From Candidatus Saccharibacteria bacterium UBA6258 (GTDB lineage Bacteria > Patescibacteriota > Saccharimonadia > Saccharimonadales > Saccharimonadaceae), in contig DJVK01000006.1 of NCBI GenBank assembly GCA_002441145.1, positions 1-64,000 on the forward strand: a DNA stretch of 64,000 nt. Reading direction: 5' to 3'. The notes below the pieces were generated by a model, which saw nothing but the letters and a program-made list of their open reading frames with translations, was not told where the DNA came from and did no database searches. Shown piece after piece: positions 1 through 7,106 of the stretch (its first letter is position 1; every line of letters starts with the position of its first letter). The position numbers and the translations under genes are program-made.

Positions 1-71
1 ACCTCATCAAAGCCGAAATCACACCGCGCAAATTGCTTGATGTCATCGCAAAACTCGATACAGCCAGCTAG
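1..71 (+). CDS. C-terminal end of an unidentified protein (partial)
   Basis: An open frame enters from the left edge (first full codon at 3) and ends at TAG 69-71, giving a 22-residue tail with a short LLDVIAKLD helix. It is too short to assign a family. The stop codon lies inside the stem of the hairpin that follows. Confidence 0.5.
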   Translation, partial: LIKAEITPRKLLDVIAKLDTAS

Positions 72-96
72 CCCATGGCTAGACTTTTATCTCTGT
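66..96 (+). terminator. Probable intrinsic terminator of the upstream gene
   Basis: A perfect 6-bp stem CTAGCC (68-73) / GGCTAG (77-82) with a CAT loop is followed by T-rich sequence up to about 96. The stem overlaps the stop codon of the partial gene. Confidence 0.5.
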
Positions 97-121
97 TTTT
101 AGTAAAATAACACTTGCCGTC

Positions 122-274
122 TGATCTCATCGTCTAACGTGAGGATTGCCAGTGGCAATTCGCAAGGCCGGAAGCCGGATGGAATTTATTCCACCAACCG
201 AGGCGGGGTCGAGCGCAATTCCAAAGGAATCGACGGGTGACTAGGACATCAGGTTCTCATCCATCCGCACCAAG
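122..274 (+). pseudogene. Degenerate tRNA-Glu-like element with about 100-nt insert in the D-loop
   Basis: TCTCATCGTCTAACG at 125-139 is identical to the 5' end of the real tRNA-Glu (302-316). TAGGACATCAGG and the following anticodon-arm-like bases at 242-262 match 319-339 with few differences. About 100 nt separate the two blocks where the intact tRNA has only the D-loop, and the T-arm and 3' acceptor strand are missing. The insert has hairpins ATTGCC(145-150)/GGCAAT(154-159) and ATTCC(218-222)/GGAAT(226-230). A 7-bp pair CGGATGG(176-182)/CCATCCG(261-267) could close the whole. It ends in GCACCA. It may be a broken tRNA copy or a structured RNA built from tRNA parts. Confidence 0.4.
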
Positions 275-299
275 TACATTTCATACAACACAACATCAT

Positions 300-374
300 G
301 GTCTCATCGTCTAACGGTTAGGACACCAGGTTTTCATCCTGGCAATCCGGGTTCGATTCCCGGTGAGATCACCA
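300..374 (+). tRNA. tRNA-Glu (anticodon UUC)
   Basis: Acceptor strands GGTCTCA (300-306) and TGAGATC (364-370) pair with one G-U. The anticodon stem CCAGG/CCTGG encloses a 7-nt loop with TTC in the anticodon position. The T-arm contains GTTCGATTC, and CCA is encoded (372-374). No intron interrupts it. Confidence 0.97.
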
Positions 375-412
375 TAGAAAGAACGTCACCCTTTGGTGGC
401 GTTTTTTCTATA
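375..412 (+). terminator. Intrinsic terminator of tRNA-Glu
   Basis: Stem AACGTCACC (382-390) / GGTGGCGTT (395-403) with loop CTTT is followed by TTTTT. Flanking AGAAAG and TTTTCT extend the helix. Confidence 0.85.
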
Positions 413-428
413 GCGCATTTCTGCGCGG

Positions 429-485
429 GGATCGAACCCGTCGCGGTTCGCTAATGCCCGGCAACTTGTTGCGACGGCGCATTAT
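429..485 (+). repeat. tRNA-associated 57-bp structured repeat, copy 1
   Basis: 53 of 57 positions are identical to 57618-57674, which lies behind another tRNA. Hairpin 1 is CGAACC(433-438)-CGTCGC-GGTTCG(445-450). The adjoining hairpin 2 has TAATGC(452-457)/GCATTA(479-484) at its base and GCAAC-TT-GTTGC (461-472) at its tip. The loop of hairpin 1 (439-444) is complementary to GCGACG (471-476), so a pseudoknot or kissing contact is possible. The four differing bases between copies are exactly two paired positions of the tip (A-T to C-G, C-G to T-A). No ORF or recombinase is nearby. Function unknown. Confidence 0.8.
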
Positions 486-492
486 ACAAAGT

Positions 493-509
493 ATTCCCGG
501 TGAGATCAC
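493..509 (+). repeat. Duplicated 3' end of tRNA-Glu (att-like)
   Basis: ATTCCCGGTGAGATCAC is an exact copy of 356-372, the T-arm 3' strand and acceptor 3' strand of tRNA-Glu, displaced by 137 bp. The structured repeat at 429-485 lies between the two copies. Confidence 0.8.
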
Positions 510-662
510 GTGAAGTTTCGGGGTCGCGGAACGTGACCGATTCCCTGATTAATGAAAATTATTCCTGGTGAATTCCTGCCTTGCTGGTTTTTTAACAACA
601 AACGTGCTATAGTCCGATTAGTATCAGGTGGATAAGTGTTACCAATTGAGAAGGGGAAAGAC

Positions 663-3098
663 ATGACCATTCAGCGAGACCGCACTAAGTTCGGTTACTT
701 ACTTACAAATAGAATTATTAAACGAGCAGGACTACTATTGCTCGCAGTGGCGTTGATTGCGCAGCCATTTGGCACACTGGTAAGTGCGCTACAGGTAATT
801 AATTATACAAATACAGCCTTTACTCCCGCAGAAGTTAGTACTAACTGGTTCAAAGATCGTACATTGCCGTCTGGTAACTACGGTTCGGTAGGCTTTGGCG
901 ACCGCACTAATGTGCTTGAGATGAATGTAGATAAAAATATTACAAGTCCTTTGGGCGAATGGTACTGGACCGAGGGTCTACAGCGTGATATCCCAAACAG
1001 TGACGGCATAAAAGCCGACGTGTACGTGGATAGCAGCTGGACTGGTAAAAAAGTACGCGCAGGACTTTGGGGCGTGGGCAATACTCAAACGGGCGCGTTA
1101 AGCGACTCGTACCCAATCATCGAATTTACCACGGATGGCTACACGGGTTGGCGAGTTTGGGACGCGACTGTCGGGTGGGTTTCACTACCCGGCATAGCTT
1201 ACAATACTGACGGCTGGAATACCGTTGCAATCAAACACAACGATGCAAATGACACCTATACCTTCGGAGTAAACGGAACGGATGTAAAAACGATTCAGGC
1301 AAATGTAGCTACGGATCATTTTGGTGCGGCTATTCTAAATAGCAGGAACTATGCACTGGACAACTACAATGTTCACTGGAGCAATTTTGCATACGGTAGT
1401 TACGACTTTGTAGCCGAGATTCCAACTAATGCTAAGTTCACTAATCCATCGGTATGCGGTGGCGCAACAAACCAAAAGGTTACAGTCGCGACATGGTCGC
1501 CAGTAGTAGATGCTGCGTCGTACGTATATAAGGTGTGGAAAGATGGCGACGCAAAGTACGGGTCATTCAATAGCGCATATACCGTGAATGTCAGTGGCAC
1601 TTCGCAACCGGGTGAGTTTAATATCGGTGAGGGTATATATCGCTTTGCAGTACAGGCTATCTATGCCAACGGTGAAAAATCTGGATGGTCAACCCCTTGT
1701 TCTGCAACGTATGACACGACTGCGCCAGCATCAACTACGCTAGTTAGCCCAGGTAACGGAAGTATCGTGAACGGCGCCAGCCTAACGCAGAAATGGAATG
1801 CTTCTACTAGCTCTGACGTACACCACTATGTTTACGAAAGTTACAATGACGCCGCAGCAGCGAGCTTACGATGGAGCCAAAATGTTAGTGGTACAAGCAA
1901 GACAGCTACCGGCGTAGCCGACACGACATATTGGTGGAGGGTCAAAGCGGTTGATGCTGCCAGTAACCAAAGCAGTTGGAGTCCACTATGGAAGCTTACT
2001 GTCGATAATATCGCACCAGTGGTTAATATTATCGCTCCTACTGAAGGTGAGATAGTACGTGGTTTAGTGAACGTTGTAGGCGCGGTTACCGATGCTAATC
2101 CACAGAACAGCTATTTCTTGATTACTGGACCTAACAATTATAGTAAACCTAGTTTCTTTGGAGATGGACGCAAAACCCATGAATATAATTGGGATACAAC
2201 AAACGTTCCACAAAATGGAACATATACAATTAAGTTTGAGGCTAAGGATAAAGCTGGTAATAAAGACCCCGGCTCAGTTAAGACTATTAAAGTTGAAGTA
2301 AATAATCCACTACCTACTCTTGATAAAGAAGACTTCGGTGTTGGTTCTTGGACGATTGCAAATAACGGATTCACTGGGTTTAACGTCGGCTTTAGCATTC
2401 ACGACTTTAAAACTGTGAGTAATATGACCGTCGATCTTTATAACAAGGATGGCAAGATTGATACAAATACAGCAAGCTCGGCATTGCTAACGATGGTAAA
2501 TGCTGGTGACTCAAAAGTGCTCCCTAGCTTGAGCACCCCATTTGTTACACAAGGTAACTTAATTGACGACTGGTGTAACGGTAGCGCATGTTGGAACATG
2601 GGCGGCTATGAATGGGAATCTAAAGATAAAATTCCAGCTAAAGCTGTAATAACCGTAGTCGGTACAGATGTGTACGGTAAGCCTGTAATTAAAACCGTTG
2701 AAAATACACAGTTTAGTGAAGCAGCAGGTGAATATACGACTATCTTGCCTCACTTGATATTCTTGCCAGCCCCTGTAGGTCAAACTCCAGCTGCAAATAA
2801 TGTCGGTGGCAATAATGAACAGGCAGCTACTGTACGGAATGTTACCCCGACTGTACGAGTAAATACTCCAGCGGAGCCTGAAGTCGTCGTAGTTGAAGAT
2901 GACGAACAAGGTGAGGTCCTTGGCGCATCTACCGATAAGACGGCGGTACTCGCTGCAACTGATACAGCAGCAGACGAAGATGAACAGCCTCAAGCATCTA
3001 ACAAGGGTGTAGCTGGCTGGGTATGGTGGACAAGCGGTGGCGGCGCAGCCCTAACGGGTGCATGGTGGGCCCTTGCGGCTCTTCGACGTCGCGAATAG
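663..3098 (+). CDS. Large secreted, membrane-anchored surface protein with LamG/FN3/Ig-like modules
   Basis: This 811-residue protein starts at ATG 663, 8 nt after a strong AGAAGGGGAA ribosome site; the in-frame GTG at 636 lies before that site and is less likely. Residues about 22-42 form a signal/TM segment. The first ~220 residues after it resemble a LamG-type lectin fold (Trp- and Gly-rich beta strands). They are followed by two fibronectin-III/Ig-like modules and an Ig-like module beginning APVVNIIAPTEGE. An acidic linker with EVLGAS precedes a C-terminal TM helix and RRRE tail, so the protein is anchored with the bulk outside. The family assignments are by fold pattern only. An adhesin-like or host-contact role is inference. 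A TATAGT at 608-613 is a candidate -10. Confidence 0.8.
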   Translation: MTIQRDRTKFGYLLTNRIIKRAGLLLLAVALIAQPFGTLVSALQVINYTNTAFTPAEVSTNWFKDRTLPSGNYGSVGFGDRTNVLEMNVDKNITSPLGEWYWTEGLQRDIPNSDGIKADVYVDSSWTGKKVRAGLWGVGNTQTGALSDSYPIIEFTTDGYTGWRVWDATVGWVSLPGIAYNTDGWNTVAIKHNDANDTYTFGVNGTDVKTIQANVATDHFGAAILNSRNYALDNYNVHWSNFAYGSYDFVAEIPTNAKFTNPSVCGGATNQKVTVATWSPVVDAASYVYKVWKDGDAKYGSFNSAYTVNVSGTSQPGEFNIGEGIYRFAVQAIYANGEKSGWSTPCSATYDTTAPASTTLVSPGNGSIVNGASLTQKWNASTSSDVHHYVYESYNDAAAASLRWSQNVSGTSKTATGVADTTYWWRVKAVDAASNQSSWSPLWKLTVDNIAPVVNIIAPTEGEIVRGLVNVVGAVTDANPQNSYFLITGPNNYSKPSFFGDGRKTHEYNWDTTNVPQNGTYTIKFEAKDKAGNKDPGSVKTIKVEVNNPLPTLDKEDFGVGSWTIANNGFTGFNVGFSIHDFKTVSNMTVDLYNKDGKIDTNTASSALLTMVNAGDSKVLPSLSTPFVTQGNLIDDWCNGSACWNMGGYEWESKDKIPAKAVITVVGTDVYGKPVIKTVENTQFSEAAGEYTTILPHLIFLPAPVGQTPAANNVGGNNEQAATVRNVTPTVRVNTPAEPEVVVVEDDEQGEVLGASTDKTAVLAATDTAADEDEQPQASNKGVAGWVWWTSGGGAALTGAWWALAALRRRE

Positions 3099-3114
3099 TG
3101 ACTCTTATATAAAC

Positions 3115-3146
3115 AAATGAGCCGGTAGTAAACCGGCTCATTTTTA
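3115..3146 (+). terminator. Intrinsic terminator of the surface protein gene
   Basis: A perfect stem AAATGAGCCGGT (3115-3126) / ACCGGCTCATTT (3132-3143) runs into a T-tract. It could act in both directions. Confidence 0.9.
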
Positions 3147-3263
3147 TACGTAATTTAAGAGAGGCTACTGCCACCGACGCAAACGCATCAAGCATGGCAA
3201 TAACCTCTTCGGGATAATTATTTATTGTCAGTCCCGCAGCTGACATTGGTAGTTGGAGCTCCC

Positions 3264-3599
3264 CTAGTGCAAGGGGATGATAGCGGCCGTGCGCACCTGG
3301 TTGAGCTGGTGCTCAAGCGGTACTAGACCGACTGCGTTGTGATGCTCTCGCATCACACTCGTGCTGACCGTGATGATGCATCTTCCTGCGCCCGAGAAGT
3401 ACAAACGAGCGCAGTCGCTCACCTGGACTGCAACGGTCGTCCCATCTCCTCGCAGGGAGAGTTGGAACCAGACGCCTCCAGGGGGCGCCTCGGCGATCAG
3501 GGGCATCGGAGTCGTGGCGCCCATTGCTGTCGCCTCGGCTAGCTTATCGCTCACCACGTTCGCGGCGAGTTGTGCTAGCATCGTATCGGCTTTGATCAT
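3264..3599 (-). CDS. Orphan 111-residue protein, GC-rich, foreign-looking
   Basis: ATG 3599 is chosen because CTCCTT at 3608-3613 (AAGGAG on the minus strand) sits 8 nt upstream; a GTG at 3608 is in frame but overlaps this site. No family is recognised. The N-terminal third is an amphipathic Ala-rich helix, the middle is beta-like (VWFQLSLRGDGTTVAVQV), and there are two Cys. There is no signal peptide or TM. Third positions are mostly G/C, unlike neighbouring genes. It has its own consensus promoter (3679-3707) and a leader of about 70 nt with a GAGGC...GCCTC hairpin. Gene expression signals are clear, so I think it is real, but its function is unknown. Confidence 0.7.
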   Translation of the reverse strand: MIKADTMLAQLAANVVSDKLAEATAMGATTPMPLIAEAPPGGVWFQLSLRGDGTTVAVQVSDCARLYFSGAGRCIITVSTSVMREHHNAVGLVPLEHQLNQVRTAAIIPLH

Positions 3600-3678
3600 C
3601 GGTATCACTCCTTGAAAAGAACAAAAGAGCAGGTACTATACCTCTCTCGAATGAGGCTAACTTTGGTGGCCTCTTACT

Positions 3679-3707
3679 ATTGTATCACTTTTTAGTATAA
3701 ATGTCAA
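3679..3707 (-). promoter_or_regulatory. Consensus sigma-70-type promoter of the 3264-3599 gene
   Basis: On the minus strand, TTGACA (3702-3707) is followed by a 17-bp spacer and TACAAT (3679-3684). Transcription should start near 3672. Confidence 0.85.
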
Positions 3708-3732
3708 TTTGGTAACGCCTAACCTTGTCATA

Positions 3733-3763
3733 CAATTACCTCGCCGGGGAAGCGAGGTAATTG
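3733..3763 (-). terminator. Perfect 12-bp hairpin, possible terminator of the 3806-4699 gene
   Basis: CAATTACCTCGC (3733-3744) pairs perfectly with GCGAGGTAATTG (3752-3763) around a 7-nt loop. It lies just past the stop of the minus-strand Asn/Thr-rich gene. There is no T-tract on either side, so termination is not certain. Confidence 0.4.
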
Positions 3764-3805
3764 GGCCTGGATGCCGTTAGATATGAGTGGGTAGGGTATA
3801 TCTAT

Positions 3806-4699
3806 TTAGGCGGCAAGTACCTCGTCTTGATGTCCGGGAGGCACCCAGCCATCAGTAGTTGTATTGAATGAGTCTTCAATGCCAACTTCTACGTCGATGT
3901 TAGTCTCAGTGGTCGTCTCTGTAGTTGTCGTATTGTTAGAGTCGTTAATCTCAGTCGAAGTTTCGTTATTGAATGAATCCTCGGTGTTTACGGAGTTGTC
4001 GGTATTGGTTACCTCGTGATTGAACGAGTCGTTTACGATAGTAGTATTAGTCTCGGTAGTAGTATTATACGAATCCTCGTTAAAGCTATCATCGATAGAG
4101 GTATTAGTGGTCGTCGTTTCGTTGTTGACGCCGATGTCTACATTCTTTGCATCTTCAACGCTGATCTCGGTAGATGTAGAGTTGTTTGAGCCGACAGTGT
4201 TGTGACTGTTCGTGTGGTTAACAATCGAGCTCGAACTGTTGTAGACCTGTGACATGTACGAATAGTATGCGTGCCATGCCGAGGCTGTTTCGGCTGGAGG
4301 GGTAACATTGCCGCGCCCGCCTACTTGCCGCATAGATGGTGCACCCATCATGGATACGGTCGATACGGCACCACCACCTGCTCCCATGCCGCCTGCAGCT
4401 GCTTGCTCCATATCAGGTTCGGTACAACTACCGCCGCCTAGCGATACGGTACTTTTTGCGTCGCCCGATTCTGCGCTTGCTAAGTAGCCTTGGTTATATG
4501 CATAGACGAACTTTGCATAATCAGCTTGAGCGCCGGTACTTTGCGATGAGGTCGCCGAAGTTTGACCTTCGAGAGCGCTTACGCCGTTGTTCGGTGAATA
4601 CATAGAGGCTACAAGCGGTACAGCCGCTAATATACCTACAAACGACGCCGCCGCAGTAGAAATTAATGTCTTCTTTTCTTTAGTGCTAGAGTGTAACAT
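3806..4699 (-). CDS. Secreted Asn/Thr/Ser-rich protein with degenerate DSFN repeats
   Basis: The 297-residue product begins at ATG 4699; a TTG at 4714 is in frame but has no better ribosome site. A signal/TM segment follows a Lys-rich start (about residues 13-34). A Gly/Met/Ala-rich stretch comes next, and the last ~130 residues are almost only N, T, S, E, D. The motif (E/N)DSFN or DSYN recurs about five times, separated by runs of Thr and Glu. Such low-complexity arrays suggest an extended extracellular stalk or fibre. There is no LPxTG or C-terminal TM, so it is released or held by the N-terminal helix. No homologous family is recognised. Confidence 0.75.
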   Translation of the reverse strand: MLHSSTKEKKTLISTAAASFVGILAAVPLVASMYSPNNGVSALEGQTSATSSQSTGAQADYAKFVYAYNQGYLASAESGDAKSTVSLGGGSCTEPDMEQAAAGGMGAGGGAVSTVSMMGAPSMRQVGGRGNVTPPAETASAWHAYYSYMSQVYNSSSSIVNHTNSHNTVGSNNSTSTEISVEDAKNVDIGVNNETTTTNTSIDDSFNEDSYNTTTETNTTIVNDSFNHEVTNTDNSVNTEDSFNNETSTEINDSNNTTTTETTTETNIDVEVGIEDSFNTTTDGWVPPGHQDEVLAA

Positions 4700-4871
4700 A
4701 AACAAATCTCGCAATCCCTAACTACTCCACGTAGCTAGATTAGATGTCTCGGAGGCGCTTCCAAGCCTGACTATACGTTATGTGAATTTATGGTTCAGTA
4801 ACGAATCTTACATCAAGCTTGTGGTATTTATTACAGTTACTAGAGGTGATGGCAAGAAAGTGTCAAAATAA

Positions 4872-5555
4872 TCATGGCATTTTTTGGTTTAATGGCCCCA
4901 AAAATTCCGATAAGCTTTCGTCACCGATGCGTTGCATTAGCTTGGACTTATCGATGATAAAATGCTTACGATCGTAGCTGATGATACCCTTGCGCTTCAA
5001 TTTGATCAGCTCGGCTGCTGCCGTTTCGCGTGCCAGGCCCATCATACTGGCAAAGGTGGCGTGTGTCAGTTGTATATTGATGGCAAATTGCCCGGGCTTG
5101 CATTCTTTACCGTAACGGTACAGCATATAATTTAACGTTAATAGTACCTTTTCGGTTGCGCGTGACTGCTCGAGTGCAGAAACTTGCAGCATTAAACCCG
5201 TGTAATTTTTTAGCAAGTTCAAGAACAAGCGATCTTTTAGGTGCGGTTGTCTTTCGAGCAACCTAAGTAGCTCATCGCGTTCAATGGTCAACACTTCTGA
5301 AGTCTCGATAGCTTCGTAGTAGTACATTGTGGACGCCGACATTCCGAATATCCACCCCTCAGAAAAAAGGTCGCCCGCTGTTTTAAAGCCGGCGACCTGT
5401 TCTTCTCCAAAGTTCCCTAGGCGGTACATTTTAAAGCATCCGCTTATTACTATGTATACCTGTTTAGGAACCTCCCCTTGGTAGAGTAGGATAGTTCTTT
5501 TCTTTACCTTGCGCCGGGTAGTGGCGTACGGCAGATACTCTGCAACATCCTTCAT
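4872..5555 (-). CDS. CRP/FNR-family transcriptional regulator
   Basis: This protein has 227 residues, the usual length for the family. Residues about 10-115 form the cyclic-nucleotide-binding-like beta-roll (ILLYQGEVPKQVYIVISGCF), followed by a long dimer helix. A winged HTH occupies about 165-205 (THATFASMMGLARETAAAEL). The Arg/Ser cAMP-contact pattern of CRP and the FNR cysteine cluster are not evident, so the effector is unknown. A TATTAT -10 at 5565-5570 leaves only 9 nt to ATG 5555, so the transcript is nearly leaderless. It is divergent from the pilin-like gene at 5651 across about 95 bp and may control it. Confidence 0.9.
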   Translation of the reverse strand: MKDVAEYLPYATTRRKVKKRTILLYQGEVPKQVYIVISGCFKMYRLGNFGEEQVAGFKTAGDLFSEGWIFGMSASTMYYYEAIETSEVLTIERDELLRLLERQPHLKDRLFLNLLKNYTGLMLQVSALEQSRATEKVLLTLNYMLYRYGKECKPGQFAINIQLTHATFASMMGLARETAAAELIKLKRKGIISYDRKHFIIDKSKLMQRIGDESLSEFLGPLNQKMP

Positions 5556-5650
5556 CGTACTGTCATAATACCATTATTTTGTAATCGTGCGAAGTTTACG
5601 TTACTGTATGCGCCGATAAGACTGATAAATGCTTATGTTATACTGTTAGC

Positions 5651-6160
5651 ATGATACGGAACCGCTCATTTAATAATGCATTTACAATCATAGAGCTACT
5701 TGTCGTACTGGTAATTATTTCGATACTCGTGGCGATAACATACGTTAGCTATAGCTACATCCAAAACACCTCACGTATGACAGCTAAAGAGACCACAGCG
5801 ACAACGGTCCATCAAAAAATGGATAAATATTTTTTGTATAACGGCCATTATCCAGATACTGTCGCTATTGCGACTACCGACGAATCGTTGCTAAAACCAC
5901 TTATGGGTGGCACGTTGTCGACGCAAATATCACCTTGTACCGACAAGCTTAAAGTGTGCTTTTTAGCCTCTTTTGATGATACAGATATAGCGGCAGGCAA
6001 TACAGGATACTCAATCGGCTACTGGGATTCTAATAGTAACTTTTGGCGGGTAGTGCAATATGCACGTACGCCAAAGACGGGTGCGAGTACAGTTACTACG
6101 CGTAACTGTGGTGTTACTACCTCGTTAACCGCATCATACAGTACCTGCACGGCTATTTAG
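5651..6160 (+). CDS. Type IV pilin-like protein
   Basis: The 169-residue protein has a short polar leader ending NNA, then the class III N-methylation motif FTIIELLVVLVIISILV, where E5 of the mature pilin is conserved. Prepilin peptidase would cut before the Phe. The C-terminal domain is polar with paired Cys, as in minor pilins. The -10 TATACT (5639-5644, preceded by TGT) is 6 nt from ATG, predicting a leaderless message. It ends directly against the convergent lipid-kinase gene. Likely part of a type IV pilus or competence pseudopilus; assembly genes other than a PilM-like one are not in this window. Confidence 0.9.
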   Translation: MIRNRSFNNAFTIIELLVVLVIISILVAITYVSYSYIQNTSRMTAKETTATTVHQKMDKYFLYNGHYPDTVAIATTDESLLKPLMGGTLSTQISPCTDKLKVCFLASFDDTDIAAGNTGYSIGYWDSNSNFWRVVQYARTPKTGASTVTTRNCGVTTSLTASYSTCTAI

Positions 6161-7039
6161 CTAGTACAGCGAGTAGATAGCATCTTTAACTGCAGTCACG
6201 GTCACCTGCGTGTTCTCGTGGAGCGTTTCGATTTCGCCATCAAGCTGAACTGGCGTTACGTTGGTAGTCGTAAAGGTGTAGGTTTGCGCTTGTGGTGACT
6301 TTGCGTTACCAAAAATAACGGAACGTAGTAGTTCCCAAAGCAAGTGTAATTTGCCGTGGTAATCGAACGATATAATTTCGAATTTACCGTCATTCAGTTC
6401 ATTCTGTTCGGTGTCGAGTTTGACGATTTTTGCCATGGCGGGAATATTTGCAAAGAGCAGGCTACTGTACAGATGCTCTTCACCGTCGTGAACAATAGTG
6501 AAAGGCTTAAACCTAGCAAATGATCGAACCACAATGAGCGCTTCGAGAAAACGATTTAATTTGTGTTGATTTAGTTCAACAGCGACTTCGGGCGTGATGC
6601 CAAGCCCGATGTATGAATGGGCAAAACGATCGATGGCCTTAGTTTTTATATGGAGCAGATCGAGCGGCTTAACATCGTGCGCCAGAATAAGTTCGGTTAG
6701 TGGGGCATCGCGTGTCGTACGCTTGTGATCGTTGGCATTGCCGGCGCCTATTATCGCGACTACCGGTGTTTTGTTGGTATCTTTTTTAGCGAGCATCACA
6801 CCGTTGATTAGTTCGTTGTATCCACCGTCACCGCTGACAGACACAATTAGCGGGTGATTGTATTGCGCGACGATTTCGGTCGCCATTTCGGCGGCATGGC
6901 CCGCATGGTTGGTCGGGTACATTTCGACAGTGATACCTTTTGCTTTTGCGTTATCACGAAAAGCCTCTGCCTTAGCAATGGCATTATTGGTGCTAATGGG
7001 ATTATAGATAACAATTATCGCGTCGAAGGTATCGGGCAT
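6161..7039 (-). CDS. Diacylglycerol/lipid kinase family protein (DagK/YegS-like)
   Basis: At 292 residues this has typical length. The catalytic DAGK domain shows VIYNPIS near the start (nucleotide binding), the diagnostic SGDGGYNELING loop at about residues 85-96 and a GAGNANDHKR segment in place of GTGNDFAR. The family phosphorylates diacylglycerol or related lipids at the inner membrane face. Its role here may be lipid recycling. TATACT on the minus strand (7047-7052) is 7 nt from ATG 7039, so it is predicted leaderless. The gene abuts the stop of the convergent pilin gene. Confidence 0.9.
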   Translation of the reverse strand: MPDTFDAIIVIYNPISTNNAIAKAEAFRDNAKAKGITVEMYPTNHAGHAAEMATEIVAQYNHPLIVSVSGDGGYNELINGVMLAKKDTNKTPVVAIIGAGNANDHKRTTRDAPLTELILAHDVKPLDLLHIKTKAIDRFAHSYIGLGITPEVAVELNQHKLNRFLEALIVVRSFARFKPFTIVHDGEEHLYSSLLFANIPAMAKIVKLDTEQNELNDGKFEIISFDYHGKLHLLWELLRSVIFGNAKSPQAQTYTFTTTNVTPVQLDGEIETLHENTQVTVTAVKDAIYSLY

Positions 7040-7053
7040 ATGTATTAGTATAA

Positions 7054-7090
7054 ATCAAAATCCCCCGCTCAGCTAAGAACGGGGGATGAT
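7054..7090 (-). terminator. Intrinsic terminator of the LPTTG protein gene
   Basis: The minus strand carries CCCCCGTTC...GAGCGGGGG followed by ATTTTGATTT. It also overlaps the promoter zone of the kinase gene. Confidence 0.85.
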
Positions 7091-7106
7091 TGATATTGTT
7101 TACCTT

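Noticed and set aside
122..274. Group I intron in a tRNA gene
   Set aside because: About 100 nt is too short for a group I intron, the P7 core pairing is not seen, and the tRNA lacks its 3' half.
429..485. Integron attC site
   Set aside because: The bulged hairpin with variable tip is reminiscent, but the R-box motif GTTRRRY/RYYYAAC is absent and no integron integrase is present in the window.
2559..2993. 144-codon minus-strand frame
   Set aside because: Lies wholly antisense to the surface protein gene, Cys/Tyr-rich nonsense composition, no start signals.
2998..3246. 82-codon minus-strand frame after the 3264-3599 gene, with a GGGGAG site upstream
   Set aside because: The first ~33 codons look plausible, but the frame runs through a strong terminator stem and antisense into the 663-3098 gene. 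A truncated remnant is possible, but support is too weak.
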